Source of the DNA: Bacillus sp. ISL-37
Lineage (GTDB): Bacteria; Bacillota; Bacilli; Bacillales; Cytobacillaceae
Direction: 5' to 3'
DNA: 64,000 nt
Assembly: GCF_018613315.1 (NCBI RefSeq)
Contig: NZ_JAGGQL010000004.1
Location: forward strand, 21,850-85,849
Positions 63,620 to 64,000 of the stretch are shown piece by piece. Under the pieces are notes generated by a model, which was given only the letters and a program-made list of their open reading frames with translations, did not search any database and had not been told where the DNA came from. Both the position numbers and the translations under genes were made by a program. The first letter of the stretch is position 1. Each line of letters starts with the position of its first letter.

Positions 63620-64000
63620 CCGAATTCAGACAGCTTTGGAGGGAGACGGGGATAAGCTGTCAGAAGTAGCATCAAGTTCGGACAGGTTTGGTGGGTGATC
63701 AGGAAAAGCTGTCAGAAGTAGCGCCAAGTTCGGGCAGGTTTGGTCGGGGAAGAGGAAAAGCTGTCAGAAGTAGCTCCAAGTTCGGACAGCTTTGGTGGGT
63801 GATCAGGAAAAGCTGTCGGAAGTAGCTCCAAGTTCGGACAGCTTTGGTAGCGGAAGAGGAAAAGCTGTCAAGAAAAGAGTGGAATTGTGACAGGTTTGAA
63901 TGGAAAACGGGAAAAGCTGTCAAGAAAAGTCCGGAATTGTGACAGGTTTGAAGGGAAATCAGGAAAAGGTGTCAGGAAAACCCCGGAATCGTGACAGGTT
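63620..64000. repeat. 52-bp tandem palindromic array (GACAGSTTTGG type), at least eight units
   Basis: CAGSTTTGG-type cores (S is C or G) start at 63631, 63683, 63735, 63787, 63839, 63891, 63943 and 63995, all intervals exactly 52 bp. Each unit has AAAGCTGTC and GACAGCTTT (or GACAGGTTT) inverted arms. The last three units resemble the 41.9-kb array subtype. The array continues past the window end. Confidence 0.92.

Overview
The window is a chromosomal segment of an endospore-forming member of the Bacillaceae (Firmicutes, moderate GC). Evidence includes strong AGGAGG-type ribosome binding sites, spore genes (a gerA-B-C operon, CotF-like coat proteins, lytH, yunB, yuzL, a YhcN/YlaJ lipoprotein), SAM and lysine riboswitches, and extended synteny with the Bacillus subtilis block yutD-yutC-lipA-lytH-yunB-yunC-yunD-yunF-sufBUSDC-yurZ-metQPN-yusD/E/F/G-gcvH-yusI-fadEAN-yusM. 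I cannot name the genus from sequence alone.

Layout. 1-4.7 kb: a truncated MASE3-PAS sensor, an N-acetylglucosamine PTS transporter with a companion TIM-barrel protein, and several tiny genes. 4.7-7.5 kb: an orphan sensor kinase, a benzil-reductase-type SDR and a small helical protein. 7.8-11.6 kb: a tungstate ABC transporter (tupABC) with its regulator, next to a HesB/IscA-like gene interrupted by an in-frame UGA that is very probably selenocysteine. 11.9-18.3 kb: uppP, a RodA-type flippase/polymerase and a gerA-gerB-gerC germinant receptor operon. 18.5-23.7 kb: a Fur-controlled ferric siderophore uptake cluster with a 2Fe-2S reductase. 23.8-26 kb: coat proteins, proline dehydrogenase and yuzL. 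26.2-31.7 kb: the fadN-fadA-fadE beta-oxidation operon behind a FadR operator. 31.9-36.2 kb: yusI, gcvH, yusG, yusF, yusE, an MFS transporter and yusD. 36.2-40.9 kb: two SAM (S-box) riboswitches controlling O-acetylhomoserine sulfhydrylase and the MetNPQ methionine importer. 40.9-48.5 kb: yurZ, a long repeat-rich gap and the sufCDSUB iron-sulfur operon. 49-54.2 kb: yunF, yunD, yunC, an HD-GYP phosphodiesterase and yunB. 54.2-58 kb: a lysine-riboswitch-controlled NhaC-type transporter and an NSS amino-acid symporter with its tiny MetS-like subunit. 58.3-63.5 kb: lytH, lipA, yutC, yutD, two small genes and glpX (class II fructose-bisphosphatase).

Themes. Sulfur, iron and cofactor metabolism dominate: methionine synthesis and uptake, SUF cluster assembly, lipoate synthesis, GcvH, siderophore uptake and a HesB-like selenoprotein. 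The pairing of tungstate uptake with a predicted selenoprotein fits an organism that uses W- or Mo- and Se-dependent enzymes, though none of those enzymes lie here.

The most unusual non-coding feature is a set of intergenic tandem arrays. Three carry different palindromic units with an almost invariant 52-bp period, one has a 51-bp period, and three have 20-21-bp periods. These spacings are close to five and two turns of B-DNA. Other dispersed elements include a ~185-bp MITE-like repeat with short derivatives, a 140-bp cloverleaf-like palindromic element in front of suf, and four copies of a Bacillaceae-type palindromic repeat placed against gene ends.
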